Shown piece after piece: positions 7,830-17,743 of a stretch of DNA of 64,000 nt; positions within the stretch are counted from its first letter, which is position 1; each line of letters opens with the position of its first letter. Origin of the DNA: Microbacterium sp. Root553. GTDB lineage: Bacteria > Actinomycetota > Actinomycetes > Actinomycetales > Microbacteriaceae. Below the pieces are notes generated by a model. That model had not been told where the DNA came from, did not search any database, and saw only the letters and a list, made by a program, of their open reading frames with translations. The stretch lies in contig NZ_LMFY01000001.1 of assembly GCF_001426995.1 (NCBI RefSeq), positions 1,016,713 to 1,080,712 on the forward strand. The letters are read 5' to 3'. Both the position numbers and the translations under genes were made by a program.

Positions 7830-8939
7830 CTACCGGACGGGCAGGAAGTGCGTCGGCGTCGGCACCTGGGCGGTGTGGCGGATGCCGAGCGGCGCCCCCG
7901 TGCGCTCGTCGAGGTCGAGCAGGGCGATGCTGTCGGACCGCTGCCCGGCCACGAGCAGCTTGCCCTCGTGCACGAGATGATGCCGCGGCCAGTCCACGCC
8001 GGAGTCGGCGAGCGCGATCGATTCGAGGCTCTCGCCCCCGCCCCGCACACGCAGCGCAGCGATCGTGTTGCTGCCGCGCAACGCGGTGTAGAGGAACTGT
8101 CCGTCGCGCGAGCGCACCAGCTCGGCGGGGAAGTCCACCCCCACCTCGGCGATCGGGCTCGACAGCACCGCGGACACGACCGCCCACGTGCCGTCGCGGC
8201 CCGCGGCGAGCGTGAACACCTCGCACGAGTACTCGGTCACCACATGCAGGTGGCCGCTGGGGTGCGCGACCATGTGGCGCGGTCCGGTGCCCAGCGGCAG
8301 CACGATCTCGTGATCGAGGATCAGCCCGCCCGCCGTCGGTCGCCAGATGCGCACGAGATCGAAGCCGAGATCGGTCGTGGCGATGCGTCCGTCGGCGAGG
8401 AAGACGGCGGAGTGCGCGTGCGACTCCCGCTCGTCGCCCGAGGCCGTGTGCTCGCCGGGATAGGGGTCGGATGCCGCGGCGGCGACGCCCGCCGGCGCAG
8501 ACGTCTCCAGGGTCTCGCCGAGCAGCGCCGCCCGCAGTTCCGCGGCCCTGTTCGCGGCATCCGCGACCAGACCTCCGTCGGGGGCTATGCCGATGCGCAC
8601 GACCCGACCGTCGCCGTAGCAGCTGGCGACGAGGTATCCGCCGGACGGCGACACCGCGACGTGGCAGACGTTCTCTCCGGCCTCGACCGGCTCGCCGAGG
8701 GGTCGGAGCGCGGACTCGCCGCTGCGGGAGAACGCCTGCACGGCGGCATCCCCCTCGAGCGCCGCGTAGACGACGTCGAGGGTCGGATGCTGCGCGAGCC
8801 ACGACGGCGACGGCGTCTGCGTGACCGCCCCGCGGTACTCGAGGGCGGTCTGCCTGTCGGCGTCGCCCGCGAGCAGCCCGATGCCGTCGGCGGAGCCCTC
8901 CATCGCGGAGCCGTATCCGCCGAGCCAGAACCGGGTCAC
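7830..8939 (-). CDS. Lactonase-family beta-propeller protein (6-phosphogluconolactonase-like)
   Basis: 369 aa, Lactonase domain (PF10282 type, seven-bladed propeller). Successive blades show the repeated core 'hPsG..lh' (AVSPSGGYLVASCYGDG, VAHPSGHLHVVTEYSCEVF, RSRDGQFLYTALRGSNTIAAL). Conserved His/Arg-containing motifs LGTGPRHM and VDWPRHH match positions implicated in the active site of this family. It may hydrolyse 6-phosphogluconolactone, but many relatives are uncharacterised. The start is 7 bases downstream of the purA stop, so it is the second gene of a purA operon. No pentose-phosphate genes flank it. Confidence 0.82.
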   Translation of the reverse strand: MTRFWLGGYGSAMEGSADGIGLLAGDADRQTALEYRGAVTQTPSPSWLAQHPTLDVVYAALEGDAAVQAFSRSGESALRPLGEPVEAGENVCHVAVSPSGGYLVASCYGDGRVVRIGIAPDGGLVADAANRAAELRAALLGETLETSAPAGVAAAASDPYPGEHTASGDERESHAHSAVFLADGRIATTDLGFDLVRIWRPTAGGLILDHEIVLPLGTGPRHMVAHPSGHLHVVTEYSCEVFTLAAGRDGTWAVVSAVLSSPIAEVGVDFPAELVRSRDGQFLYTALRGSNTIAALRVRGGGESLESIALADSGVDWPRHHLVHEGKLLVAGQRSDSIALLDLDERTGAPLGIRHTAQVPTPTHFLPVR

Positions 8940-8946
8940 GATGCGC

Positions 8947-10233
8947 TCAGTCCAGCAGATCGTGGCGGACGACCACCTGGTCGCGCTCGGGGCCGACGCC
9001 GATGACCGAGATGCGCGTGTTGCTCATCCCCTCGAGCGCGAGCACGTAGTCCTGCGCGTTCTGCGGCAGGTCCTCGAACGTGCGAGCGGTCGAGATGTCC
9101 TCGCTCCAGCCCGGGAAGTACTCGAGGATGGGCGTCGCGTGATGGAAGTCCGTCTGGTTGACGGGCACCTCGTCGAAGCGCGTGCCGTCGACGTCGTACG
9201 CCACGCAGACCGGGATCTGCTCGAGTCCGGTGAGGATGTCGAGCTTGGTCAGCACCAGGTCGGTGATGCCGTTGACCCGGGTCGCGTAGCGCGTGATGGG
9301 GGCGTCGTACCAGCCGACCCGGCGCGGACGACCGGTGGTGGTGCCGAACTCGAAGCCGCGCGAACGCAGCCACTCGCCCTGCTCGTCGAAGAGCTCGGTC
9401 GGGAAGGGGCCCGAGCCCACCCGGGTCGTGTACGCCTTGACGATGCCGACGATGCGGTCGAGCGCGCCCGGTCCGACCCCCGATCCGGTCGAGGCGCCAC
9501 CGGCCGTGGCCGACGACGAGGTGACGAACGGGTAGGTGCCGTGATCGACGTCGAGCATGGTGGCCTGGCCGCCCTCGAACACGACGACCTCGCCGCGGCG
9601 CAGCGCGTCGTCGAGAAGGTGGCCGGTGTCGGCGACCATGGGCCGCAGACGCTCGGCGTACGAGAGCAGGTCCTCGACGACCTCGTCGGCGGTGATCGAG
9701 CGGCGGTTGAAGATCTTCACCAGCAGGTGGTTCTTCTGGTCGAGGGCGCCCTCGACCTTCTGCCGCAGGATGTTCTCGTCGAACAGATCCTGCACGCGGA
9801 TGCCGACGCGGTTGATCTTGTCGGCATACGCCGGCCCGATGCCGCGACCGGTGGTGCCGATCATGCGCTTGCCGAGGAAGCGCTCGGTGACCTTGTCGAG
9901 CGTCCGGTGGTACTGGGTGATGATGTGCGCGTTGGCGCTGACCTTGAGGCGCGAGACATCGATGCCGCGGCCGCCGAGCGCCTCGAGCTCGCTGAAGAGC
10001 ACCTCGAGGTCGATGACGACGCCGTTGCCGATGACGGGCGTGACCCCGGGCGAGAGGATGCCGGAGGGCAGCAGGTGCAGCGCGTACTTCTCATTGCCGA
10101 CCACGACCGTGTGACCGGCGTTGTTGCCGCCGTTGAACTTCACGACCCAGTCGGTGCGCTCGCCGAGCAGGTCGGTCGCCTTGCCCTTGCCCTCATCGCC
10201 CCACTGGACGCCGACGATAACGATTCCTGGCAT
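8947..10233 (-). CDS. purA: Adenylosuccinate synthase
   Basis: 428 aa, full family length. It catalyses GTP-dependent condensation of IMP and aspartate to adenylosuccinate, the first committed step to AMP. The glycine-rich GTP loop QWGDEGKGK (residues 10-18), the substrate segment [13 protein letters not shown], the IMP loop [14 protein letters not shown] and the motif VGWYDA are all visible. An AGGGGG sequence precedes ATG by several bases. A TAGGAT hexamer on the minus strand around 10304-10309 could be the -10 of its promoter. The lactonase gene follows 7 bases downstream. The leader side contains the palindromic stretch described at 10372-10479. Confidence 0.97.
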   Translation of the reverse strand: MPGIVIVGVQWGDEGKGKATDLLGERTDWVVKFNGGNNAGHTVVVGNEKYALHLLPSGILSPGVTPVIGNGVVIDLEVLFSELEALGGRGIDVSRLKVSANAHIITQYHRTLDKVTERFLGKRMIGTTGRGIGPAYADKINRVGIRVQDLFDENILRQKVEGALDQKNHLLVKIFNRRSITADEVVEDLLSYAERLRPMVADTGHLLDDALRRGEVVVFEGGQATMLDVDHGTYPFVTSSSATAGGASTGSGVGPGALDRIVGIVKAYTTRVGSGPFPTELFDEQGEWLRSRGFEFGTTTGRPRRVGWYDAPITRYATRVNGITDLVLTKLDILTGLEQIPVCVAYDVDGTRFDEVPVNQTDFHHATPILEYFPGWSEDISTARTFEDLPQNAQDYVLALEGMSNTRISVIGVGPERDQVVVRHDLLD

Positions 10234-10371
10234 GGGTATCCCCCTTGCTTCCGCCGGGTTTGCACCGGCTGATGAGCTGGCCCTCTGCGGGCGGTCCCAT
10301 CCTACCGAAGGGGTGTTTCACCGCCGTGTCGGGGAGGTCGGGCGGTCGGTCGGTCGGGGCGCCGCACAGAT

Positions 10372-10479
10372 GCAGGACCGATGCACGGATGGCGGACGAA
10401 AGCCGGCGTTCCGTCCTGCATCCGTGCATGCGTCCTGCAATCGCACACCTCCGACCGGAGGCGCTGCACGGATGGCGGA
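10372..10479. repeat. Palindromic repeat cluster in the purA / EamA intergenic region
   Basis: The 310-base gap between purA and the EamA gene holds an inverted repeat with arms of 20 bases (10372-10391 and 10419-10438, 18 of 20 matching) around GCACGGATG / CATCCGTGC. A direct repeat TGCACGGATGGCGGA occurs at 10382-10396 and 10465-10479, and CGTCCTGCA occurs twice within the right arm. A short GGTC microsatellite precedes it (about 10337-10359). No gene is seen in this gap. Confidence 0.75.
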
Positions 10480-10543
10480 AAAGGAACGGATGCTGTCGCT
10501 CGGGCGCATCTCCGATGTCGGTGGCCGGTGCCAGGATCGGAGG

Positions 10544-11476
10544 ATGCCGAAGACCGGTCGCGTGCAGCGCGACGACACCCTGATTCCCGCGAAGCCCCGC
10601 TCACAGGGTCCGCTCGTGCTCGTCGCCGCCCTCGTCACGGTGGTGCTGTGGGCGTCGGCGTTCATCGGCATCCGCGGTGCGGGCACTCACTTCGACCCGG
10701 GCGCGCTGGCGCTGCTGCGCATGGCCGTGGGCAGCGCAGCACTCGCGATCATCGCGGTGCGCCACGGCATCCGTCTGCCCGAACGTCGCCACCGGTGGCT
10801 CGTCGCCGTGTGGGGCGTCGGCTGGTTCTGCGTCTACAACCTCGCCCTGAACGCCGCGGAGCGCTCACTCGACGCGGGCACGGCGGCGATGGTCGTGAAC
10901 CTCGCGCCGCTGATGGTGGTGATCTTCAGCGGACTGTTCCTGCGTGAGGGTTTCCCGCGGCCGCTCGTCATCGGCGCTCCGATCGCGTTCCTCGGCGTGG
11001 TGCTGATCGGAATGAACTCGTCGACGAGCGAAGGACCCGACATCACCGGGCTGCTGCTCGCGCTGCTCGCCGCCGTCATGTACGCCGGGTGCACGCTGCT
11101 GCAGAAGCGGCTGCTCAGCGCCGGGTCCGACGCGACGACACTGACCTTCCTCGGGGCCGTGGCCGGCACGGTCGCCCTGCTCCCCTGGACGGGCAGTCTC
11201 GTCGGCGCCCTGCAGGCGGCTCCGCTCGACGCGACGCTCTGGGTCGTCTACCTGGGCATCTTCCCGACCGCGATCGCCTTCACGACCTGGGCCTACGTCC
11301 TGCAACGCAGCACGGCGGGCCAGACCTCCGCCACGACCTACGTCGTTCCGGCGATCGCGATCCTGATGTCGTGGGCGATCCTCGGCGAGGTGCCGACTCC
11401 GCTCATGTTCGTGGGCGGCGCGCTGTGCCTGCTCGGCGTCCTCGTCACCCGCATGCGATGGGGCCGCCGCACCTGA
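10544..11476 (+). CDS. EamA/DMT-superfamily transporter
   Basis: 310 aa with ten hydrophobic segments in two EamA repeats, the usual size and layout of drug/metabolite exporters. The first repeat begins VLVAALVTVVLWASAFIGIR and the second GLLLALLAAVMYAGCTLLQKR. The TSATTYVVPAIAILMSW segment is the typical conserved end of repeat two. ATG 10544 is directly preceded by CGGAGG without a spacer. This makes the start unsure: either this ATG on a short leader, or the GTG at 10562. The exported compound is unknown. Confidence 0.88.
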   Translation: MPKTGRVQRDDTLIPAKPRSQGPLVLVAALVTVVLWASAFIGIRGAGTHFDPGALALLRMAVGSAALAIIAVRHGIRLPERRHRWLVAVWGVGWFCVYNLALNAAERSLDAGTAAMVVNLAPLMVVIFSGLFLREGFPRPLVIGAPIAFLGVVLIGMNSSTSEGPDITGLLLALLAAVMYAGCTLLQKRLLSAGSDATTLTFLGAVAGTVALLPWTGSLVGALQAAPLDATLWVVYLGIFPTAIAFTTWAYVLQRSTAGQTSATTYVVPAIAILMSWAILGEVPTPLMFVGGALCLLGVLVTRMRWGRRT

Positions 11477-11557
11477 CCCGTGCGCTCCGCCCGGCATGCC
11501 GAGGCCTCCCCTCCCGCTTCCCCCTCCTCGCCCGATAAGGTGTGCGCGGAGGCGAAG

Positions 11558-12259
11558 ATGACGACCTGGTGGCCCTACGCACGACTCGCTGCAGCAGTGC
11601 TCTCACTCGCCGCGATCATCGCCCAGCTGTCCCGCAGCATCCAGAACGCCCTCGACGCCACCACCGAGTGGGGGCAGCATCTGCCGACGGTCGCCGCGAA
11701 CTTCCTCAGCTTCTTCACGATCCTGTCGAACCTGCTCGCAGCGATCGTGCTGATCATCGCGGCGGTCTGGGCACTGCGCCACCGCCGCGACAGTCGGCCG
11801 GAGCCGAACGGGCTCGCCGTCGCCCTCGCGTGCGCGAGCACCTACATGATCGTCACCGGCATCGTCTACAACACGCTGCTCCGCGGCGTCGAACTGCCCC
11901 AGGGCGTCACGGTCCCCTGGTCGAACGAGGTGCTGCACGTCGTGTTCCCTCTGTTCCTGCTGCTCGACGTGCTCTTCGCCCCGCGTCGACGCGCCCTCGC
12001 CTGGAGCACGATCTTCATCGCCGCGATCTTCCCGATCCTCTGGGCGATCTACACGATGATCCGCGCGAACTTCATCACCTCGCCCGCCACGGGGAACACC
12101 TGGTGGTACCCGTATCCGTTCCTCGACCCGCGCCTCGTCGGCGGCTACCTCGGCGTCGCCGGCTACATCATCGGCATCGCGGTCGCGATCATCGGCGTGG
12201 CCGCCCTCGTCGTCTGGGTCGGTCGCCGGCGCGGTGCCAGAGTGCCCGTCGACGCCTGA
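11558..12259 (+). CDS. Pr6Pr family membrane protein
   Basis: 233 aa integral membrane protein with six hydrophobic spans and no recognisable soluble domain. It fits the Pr6Pr (FAR-17a/AIG1-like) family found in actinobacteria. Family-like features: [13 protein letters not shown] in the second span, a [16 protein letters not shown] segment, and the periplasmic loop [16 protein letters not shown] lies 5 bases before ATG 11558. A second member of the family sits at 60746-61498 in this window. Function is unknown. Confidence 0.82.
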   Translation: MTTWWPYARLAAAVLSLAAIIAQLSRSIQNALDATTEWGQHLPTVAANFLSFFTILSNLLAAIVLIIAAVWALRHRRDSRPEPNGLAVALACASTYMIVTGIVYNTLLRGVELPQGVTVPWSNEVLHVVFPLFLLLDVLFAPRRRALAWSTIFIAAIFPILWAIYTMIRANFITSPATGNTWWYPYPFLDPRLVGGYLGVAGYIIGIAVAIIGVAALVVWVGRRRGARVPVDA

Positions 12260-12299
12260 CCGGCATCCGCACCGGGACCGGCAGCGGCACAGGCGGGCG

Positions 12300-12327
12300 C
12301 GCCCATGGGCACAAGTCCCCATGGGCG
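12300..12327 (+). terminator. Hairpin terminator after the Pr6Pr gene
   Basis: A 10-bp perfect stem, CGCCCATGGG (12300-12309) with CCCATGGGCG (12318-12327) and an 8-base loop, lies between the Pr6Pr gene and the MoxR operon. Confidence 0.6.
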
Positions 12328-12410
12328 GGCCGGATCGGCGCGTTCGGATGCGGTTACGCTGGTCGCGGGGGATCGTCGACGCGTCCCCGTGGCAACGAGG
12401 AGACACATCG

Positions 12411-13556
12411 ATGAACGAGCCCTACGCGCCCGGCGCCTCTGCAGGTGCGACGCCGCCTCCCCCCGCGCCCTCCGGCTCGTCGATGCCCCCGGCCCCGCCC
12501 GCTCCGGCCACCCGCGCCGCGGCTGCGGCCGTCGCGCCGCCCGCGTCCCCCTCGGCGAGCAGGAAGTCCGAGGCCCCGACCGATGCCGAGCTGCGTCGCG
12601 CGAGCGAGGTGCTGAAGACCGTCTCCGACGCGTACTCGGCCAAGATGGTCGGCCAGGAGCGACTGCGCATGAGCCTGCTGATCTCACTGATCGCCGGCGG
12701 CCACATCCTGCTGGAGAGCGTTCCGGGGCTCGCGAAGACGACCGCCGCGAGCACGCTCGCCGACACGGTCAAGGCGCAGTTCAAGCGCATCCAGTGCACA
12801 CCCGACCTGCTGCCCAGCGACATCACCGGCAACCAGATCTACGACGCGGCGACCGGATCCTTCCGCACGGTGCTGGGTCCGGTGCACGCCAACTTCGTGC
12901 TGCTCGACGAGATCAACCGCTCGAGCGCGAAGACCCAGAGCGCGATGCTCGAGGCCATGCAGGAGCACCAGACCACGATCGGCGGCGAGGTGCATCACCT
13001 GCCCAAGCCGTTCCTGGTGATCGCGACCCAGAACCCCATCGAGCAGGAGGGCACCTACGAGCTGCCCGAGGCGCAGATGGACCGCTTCCTGCTCAAGGAG
13101 ATCGTCGAGTACCCCAGCCCCGCGGAGGAGTTCGAGATCCTCGGCCGCATCGACTCCGGCGTGCTCGATCCCGACCGTCACGTCTCGAGCGCGATCAGCC
13201 TCGACGACGTCGACATGCTGCAGGACGTCGCGAGCCGGATCTACGTCGACCCCGCGATCCGCAACTACATCGTCTCGATCGCCTACGTCACGCGAAACCC
13301 CGCGCCCTACATCGGCGAGGAGCGTGCCCGGTACATCAAGTACGGCGCGAGCCCCCGTGCGAGCATCGCCTTCCTGCAGGCCGCCCGCGCGCTCGCCCTG
13401 CTCAACGGCCGTGCGCACGTGCTGCCCGAGGACATCCGCTCGCTCCGCCACCTGGTGCTGCGCCACCGCGTGCTGCTGACCTTCGAGGCCGACGCCGAGG
13501 GCATCCGCAGCGAGGAGATCATCGACCAGATCTTCGCGTCGGTGCCCACGCCCTGA
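12411..13556 (+). CDS. MoxR-type AAA+ ATPase
   Basis: 381 aa. A Pro/Ala-rich disordered N-terminus (residues 1-55) precedes a MoxR AAA+ domain: Walker A-like ESVPGLAKT (102-110), Walker [10 protein letters not shown], and the sensor region [19 protein letters not shown]. MoxR proteins act as chaperone-like ATPases that mature VWA/MIDAS proteins. Here the downstream genes encode exactly such partners (DUF58 and two VWA proteins). AACGAGGAGA lies 8 bases before ATG 12411. First gene of an apparent seven-gene operon. Confidence 0.93.
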   Translation: MNEPYAPGASAGATPPPPAPSGSSMPPAPPAPATRAAAAAVAPPASPSASRKSEAPTDAELRRASEVLKTVSDAYSAKMVGQERLRMSLLISLIAGGHILLESVPGLAKTTAASTLADTVKAQFKRIQCTPDLLPSDITGNQIYDAATGSFRTVLGPVHANFVLLDEINRSSAKTQSAMLEAMQEHQTTIGGEVHHLPKPFLVIATQNPIEQEGTYELPEAQMDRFLLKEIVEYPSPAEEFEILGRIDSGVLDPDRHVSSAISLDDVDMLQDVASRIYVDPAIRNYIVSIAYVTRNPAPYIGEERARYIKYGASPRASIAFLQAARALALLNGRAHVLPEDIRSLRHLVLRHRVLLTFEADAEGIRSEEIIDQIFASVPTP

Positions 13557-13563
13557 CACCCCC

Positions 13564-14451
13564 ATGGCCAGCCTGATCACCCAGGTGAAGAGCAAGCTCT
13601 TCATCCACTCGTCGCGCAAGTCGCTGCACGCGCTCGACGGCGCCTACGCGTCGTTGCTGCACGGGCGCAGCCTCGACTTCGAGGATCTGCGCAAGTACGA
13701 GTACGGTGATCAGGTGCGCGACATCGACTGGCGCGCGACCGCCCGACTGGGCACGCCGCTGGTCAAGCGGCACCGCGCGATGCGCATGCACACCATCCTC
13801 TTCGTGGTCGACACCGGACGCTCGATGGCCGCCCTCGCCCACGACGAGAGGTCGAAGAAAGACCTCGCGATCCTCGCCACCGGCGTGCTCGGGGTGCTGG
13901 CGCTGCGGCACGGCGACGATTTCTCGCTCGTGTACGGCGACTCCGACCGCATCCGTCGCCGGGCACCGGGCCGCAGCGAGGGTGCTCTCGAACACGCGCT
14001 GCGCACGATCGAGGGAGCCATCGACTCCAGCACCGCGTCCAGCGACCGCGACGCCCTGCTCTCGTACGTCACCCGCACCATCTCGCGCCGGATGATCGTC
14101 GTGGTGATCACCGACGAGGCTCCCGTGACCGACGAGACCGAGCGGATGCTGCGACGCCTGCGCGTGCAGCACGACGTGCTGTGGCTGACCGTGAGCGACG
14201 CGGATCCCGTGCTCGACCACGCGACCGGAACGATCCGCAGCGACGTGGACAGCCTGTGGGAGGTCCCGGACTTCGTGCAGGGCGACCTCGACATCATCCG
14301 CGAGCTCACCGCGCAGACCGAGGCCGACGCCGCCCGCCTCGCCGAGGTGCTCAAGCGCATGGAGATCAGCCACAGTGTGCTGGCCGGTCAGGACGACGCC
14401 GTCTCGCAGCTGCTCCAGCTGCTGAATCGGAGGTCGAATGCCCGGCTCTGA
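13564..14451 (+). CDS. DUF58 (VWA-like) domain protein
   Basis: 295 aa cytoplasmic protein typically encoded next to MoxR ATPases. The family signature DIDWRATARLGTPLVKRH (residues 53-70) leads into a VWA-like fold, whose first metal-site motif is D83-T-G-R-S87 (FVVDTGRSM) where a canonical MIDAS reads DxSxS. It starts 7 bases after the moxR stop and overlaps the next gene by 14 bases. It is presumably a MoxR client, but its biochemical role is not established. Confidence 0.9.
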   Translation: MASLITQVKSKLFIHSSRKSLHALDGAYASLLHGRSLDFEDLRKYEYGDQVRDIDWRATARLGTPLVKRHRAMRMHTILFVVDTGRSMAALAHDERSKKDLAILATGVLGVLALRHGDDFSLVYGDSDRIRRRAPGRSEGALEHALRTIEGAIDSSTASSDRDALLSYVTRTISRRMIVVVITDEAPVTDETERMLRRLRVQHDVLWLTVSDADPVLDHATGTIRSDVDSLWEVPDFVQGDLDIIRELTAQTEADAARLAEVLKRMEISHSVLAGQDDAVSQLLQLLNRRSNARL

Positions 14452-14929
14452 CGAGCTCTACCCTCCGGCCCAGTACGGCTGGGGCTGGATCCTGCTCGCG
14501 TTCGGCGTCCTCGCGCTCCTGATCGCGGGAGCCTGGCTGGTGGCCGCCCTCACCCGGCCGCGTCGCGATCTCACCCTCACCGACGAGTCGCAGGGGCCGT
14601 TGCTGCTGACCGTCGACGTGCTGTCGCAGCTGCGGGTGGAGTACCTCGACCGCATCCAGCGCATCGAAGACGACTACCGCGCCCGCACGCTCTCGGCCCG
14701 CAATGCGAACCTCGAGTTCAGCCGCGTGGTGCGCACGTTCGTCAACGAGTACAGCGGACTCGAAGCCCCGGTGCTCGCCCTCGACGACCTCGTCGCGCGC
14801 GGGGTGCACCCGGCGCTGATCGACGCCATGGGACGCCATTACTATCCGAGCATCTTCCGTCAGGGCCCCGCGATCGATCCGGCCGCGGGCGCCGAGGCCG
14901 CGCGAACGGTGGTGCGCACATGGCACTAG
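14438..14929 (+). CDS. Single-pass membrane protein of the MoxR/VWA operon
   Basis: 163 aa. One transmembrane helix (residues about 14-37, WGWILLAFGVLALLIAGAWL) is followed by a cytoplasmic domain rich in acidic and basic residues (VEYLDRIQRIEDDYRART). The position between DUF58 and the first VWA gene corresponds to the DUF4381-like/BatB-neighbour slot of Bat-type operons, but I can only describe it as a membrane partner. It overlaps both neighbours (14 bases upstream, 10 bases downstream), so expression is tightly coupled. Confidence 0.85.
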   Translation: MPGSDELYPPAQYGWGWILLAFGVLALLIAGAWLVAALTRPRRDLTLTDESQGPLLLTVDVLSQLRVEYLDRIQRIEDDYRARTLSARNANLEFSRVVRTFVNEYSGLEAPVLALDDLVARGVHPALIDAMGRHYYPSIFRQGPAIDPAAGAEAARTVVRTWH

Positions 14930-15906
14930 CCCACGGATGGCTGATCCTCGTCGCTGTCGGCGTCGTACTCGCCGCGATCGCGATCGGGGTGGTCGTCGGC
15001 CTGCGCAGCGGCGCCAGGACCGAGGAGCACGAGCGCGCCCGCGTCGCCCGCGCCGAGCGCCTGCGGGCGCTGCCCACCTTCCGCCAGGCGTTGAACCGTC
15101 GCGTGCTCGCCCTCTCCGCCGTCCTGCTGCTCGGCGTGGTCGCCGCACTGTCGGCCGGAGTCATCGCGGCGCGGCCGATGTCGTCGCAGACCATCCAACC
15201 GGTCAACACGAGCCGCGACATCATGCTCTGCCTCGACGTCTCGGGGTCGATGAGCGAGGTCGATGTCGAGGTGCTGTCGGTCTTCGAGGATCTGCTCGAC
15301 GACTTCGAGGGGGAGCGCATCGGACTGACGATCTTCAACAGCTCCCCCGTGCAGATCTTCCCGCTCACGGACGACTACGAGTTCATCCGCGGTCATCTGC
15401 AGAGCATCCGGGAGAGCTTCGACTACACCGATCAGGTTCCGGAGCACTGGGTCGGCACGCTGAACGGCAACGGCGCCTCGCTGATCGGCGACGGGCTCGC
15501 CGCCTGCACGATGGCGTTCGACCACCCCGACGACGAGCGCTCCCGCTCGATCATCTTCGCCACCGACAACGAGATCAACGGCGCCTCGATCGTGACCCTC
15601 GACGAGGCGGCCGCGTACGCCGACTCGATCGGTGTGCGCGTGTTCGCACTCAACCCCGTCGCCGGCAAGGACGACGCCGTGAGCGCCGAGCTGGCGAAGG
15701 CGGCCGAAGCCACGGGAGGCGCGGCCTACGGCCTGCGCGACACGACCACCGTCAGCGACATCGTCACCCAGGTGCAGGAGCAGGAGGCGACGGAGCTGAA
15801 GGGACAGGCGCAGGTGGTGTGGACCGACACCCCGAACCTGTGGATCGTGGTGCTGCTGATCTCGATGCTCTCGTTCCTCGTGGTGCTGTGGAGGGTGCGA
15901 CTGTGA
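14920..15906 (+). CDS. VWA domain membrane protein (BatA-like)
   Basis: 328 aa. Two N-terminal transmembrane segments (residues about 6-28 and 61-84) and a C-terminal one (LWIVVLLISMLSFLVVLW) flank a von Willebrand A domain with a complete MIDAS motif D106-V-S-G-S110. The DVSGSM sequence is canonical. The topology (two TM, VWA, one TM) matches BatA/BatB proteins that work with MoxR ATPases. It overlaps the downstream VWA gene by 4 bases (GTGA). Confidence 0.92.
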   Translation: MALAHGWLILVAVGVVLAAIAIGVVVGLRSGARTEEHERARVARAERLRALPTFRQALNRRVLALSAVLLLGVVAALSAGVIAARPMSSQTIQPVNTSRDIMLCLDVSGSMSEVDVEVLSVFEDLLDDFEGERIGLTIFNSSPVQIFPLTDDYEFIRGHLQSIRESFDYTDQVPEHWVGTLNGNGASLIGDGLAACTMAFDHPDDERSRSIIFATDNEINGASIVTLDEAAAYADSIGVRVFALNPVAGKDDAVSAELAKAAEATGGAAYGLRDTTTVSDIVTQVQEQEATELKGQAQVVWTDTPNLWIVVLLISMLSFLVVLWRVRL

Positions 15907-16970
15907 TCTTCCAGCCCGTGCTGAACGTCTTCCTCCTCGTGCTGCTGTGCGCGCCGGTCGGGGGTCTCGCCGTGATCGCGCTGGCGAAGGCGAAGGGCCG
16001 AGACAAAGCGCTGTGGGTCCTGCGGCTCGTGCTGCTGCTGGCCTGCTTCGTCATGTTCCTGCGCCCCGGCATCCCCGGCGGCGCCACCCAGACCCTCGCG
16101 ACCGACACCGACGTCGTGCTGGTCGTCGACACCACCGCGAGCATCGTCGCCGAGGACTGGAACGGCGACGAGCCGCGCCTCGACGGAGTGCGCGCCGACG
16201 TGCAGAGCATCGTCGACGAGTATCCGGGCGCACGGTTCGCCCTGATCACCTTCGACGCCTCGGCCGACCTGCGGATGCCGCTCACCACCGACACCACCTC
16301 CCTCATCTCGTCTCTCGACGTGCTGCGCCCCGAGGTGACGAGTCAGTCGCGCGGCAGCTCGATCGGCATCGCGAGTCCGCTGCTCGCCGAGACCCTCTCG
16401 AATGCGGCGGAGTCCTCACCGGACCGCTCGCGCATGGTGTTCTACTTCGGCGACGGCGAGCAGACGGTCACTTCGGCACCCGAGCCGTTCGACGGCAGCG
16501 CGGAGTTCACCGACGCCGGCGCCGTGTTCGGCTACGGCACCGCGGAGGGCGGGCCGATGCGGCTGACCACCGGCGGTCTCGGCGATTCGGGATCGGGCGA
16601 GTACATCGAGTACCAGGGGTCGAACGCGCTGTCGGTGATCGACGAGGCGAACCTCGAGGCGATCGCCGGTGAGCTCGGCGTCGACTACCAGCACCGCACG
16701 GCGGATGCCGAGATCACGCTGCCCGAGGCCCCCTCGACGACGACGAACTACGCCGAGTCCGGATCCGTCGGCAACGTCACCGAGCTCTATTGGATCGCCG
16801 CCCTCGTCGTCGTCGCCCTGCTCGGCGTCGAGCTCGCACGGGCCAGCATGCTCGTCGCCCGGCTGCGGCTGCTGCGCACCCCGCGCTCCCGGGACCGGTC
16901 GACGCGCGACGCGTCCCGGTCGACGCGCGACGCGACGGCGACCCGACCCGACGACGGAGGTGCCGCATGA
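15903..16970 (+). CDS. VWA domain membrane protein (second)
   Basis: 355 aa starting at GTG 15903, overlapping the previous stop. Two N-terminal membrane helices, a VWA domain whose metal site is the variant D76-T-T-A-S80 (Thr instead of the middle Ser), and a C-terminal helix (LYWIAALVVVALLGVELA). The paralogue upstream keeps DxSGS, so metal binding may differ between the two. The C-terminal tail contains RSTRDA twice, encoded by a 19-bp direct repeat (16895-16913 and 16916-16934). Overlaps the next gene by ATGA. Confidence 0.9.
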   Translation: MIFQPVLNVFLLVLLCAPVGGLAVIALAKAKGRDKALWVLRLVLLLACFVMFLRPGIPGGATQTLATDTDVVLVVDTTASIVAEDWNGDEPRLDGVRADVQSIVDEYPGARFALITFDASADLRMPLTTDTTSLISSLDVLRPEVTSQSRGSSIGIASPLLAETLSNAAESSPDRSRMVFYFGDGEQTVTSAPEPFDGSAEFTDAGAVFGYGTAEGGPMRLTTGGLGDSGSGEYIEYQGSNALSVIDEANLEAIAGELGVDYQHRTADAEITLPEAPSTTTNYAESGSVGNVTELYWIAALVVVALLGVELARASMLVARLRLLRTPRSRDRSTRDASRSTRDATATRPDDGGAA

Positions 16971-17743
16971 CCGAGGCGACAGCACCCGAGGCGACGGCGC
17001 CCGAGGACATCCGCGCGAGGGCGGCATCCGCTCTTCTGGCATCGAACCGCAGGCGGCGCCGCATCCGTCGCTGGATCGCGATCGGCACCCTGCCCCTCAC
17101 TCTCGCCGCGCTGCTCTTCGTCGGCAAGGTGCTGAGCATGTACGCCTTCGCGCACCAGTCGATCACGGCCTACGTCGCCGACGACTTCGCGGGATCGGAG
17201 TCCGCCGCCCACGGCCAGGAGTTCCTCAACTGGTTCGAGCCGTACAAGGCTCCCTTCAACGCGGGCACCGCCCTCGCCGGCGCCGAGGAGCTGTCGGCAT
17301 CCCGCGCGAAGCTCGAGGAATCGCTCGACCTGGCCACCGGCCTCGAGGTCTGCAGCGTGCGCATCAACCTCGGGCTCGTGATCGAGCGCATGGGAGATGC
17401 GGCCAGGGCCGACGGCGACGGCACGGGAGCCGCGGCGCTCTACGGCGAGGCGCTCACCGTCACGTCCGAGATGCCGCCGGAGTGCGACAGCGACGAGGCG
17501 GAGGAGCAGTCCTCCGACCCCGACCGCGACATGCAGCAGAGCAAGGAGGATCTCGAGGGTCGGCTGAAGCAGAAGCAGCAGCAGACGCCGCCCGAGGAGG
17601 AGCAGCCTCAGGAGGAGTCGGAGCCGCAGCCGTCGGACGACAAGCTCGACGAGCTCAAGGACAAGCTCGAGCAGGGCACGCAGGAGCGGGACCAGCAGCA
17701 GGGCGAAGACGGCGGCGGCTCGGGGACGGACAAGCCATGGTGA
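16967..17743 (+). CDS. Membrane-anchored protein of the MoxR/VWA operon, Gln/Glu-rich C-terminus
   Basis: 258 aa. A basic N-terminus, one membrane helix (residues about 36-60), a globular region of about 110 residues (EFLNWFEPYKAPFNAGTALA, then a single CSVRINLGLVIERMG helix resembling a TPR-like hairpin), and a long acidic, Gln-rich low-complexity tail (EDLEGRLKQKQQQTPPEEE). It occupies the place of the TPR-bearing BatC in Bat operons, which is inference from position only. No catalytic motif is seen. Overlaps the upstream gene by ATGA and the next gene by 7 bases. Confidence 0.82.
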   Translation: MTEATAPEATAPEDIRARAASALLASNRRRRRIRRWIAIGTLPLTLAALLFVGKVLSMYAFAHQSITAYVADDFAGSESAAHGQEFLNWFEPYKAPFNAGTALAGAEELSASRAKLEESLDLATGLEVCSVRINLGLVIERMGDAARADGDGTGAAALYGEALTVTSEMPPECDSDEAEEQSSDPDRDMQQSKEDLEGRLKQKQQQTPPEEEQPQEESEPQPSDDKLDELKDKLEQGTQERDQQQGEDGGGSGTDKPW

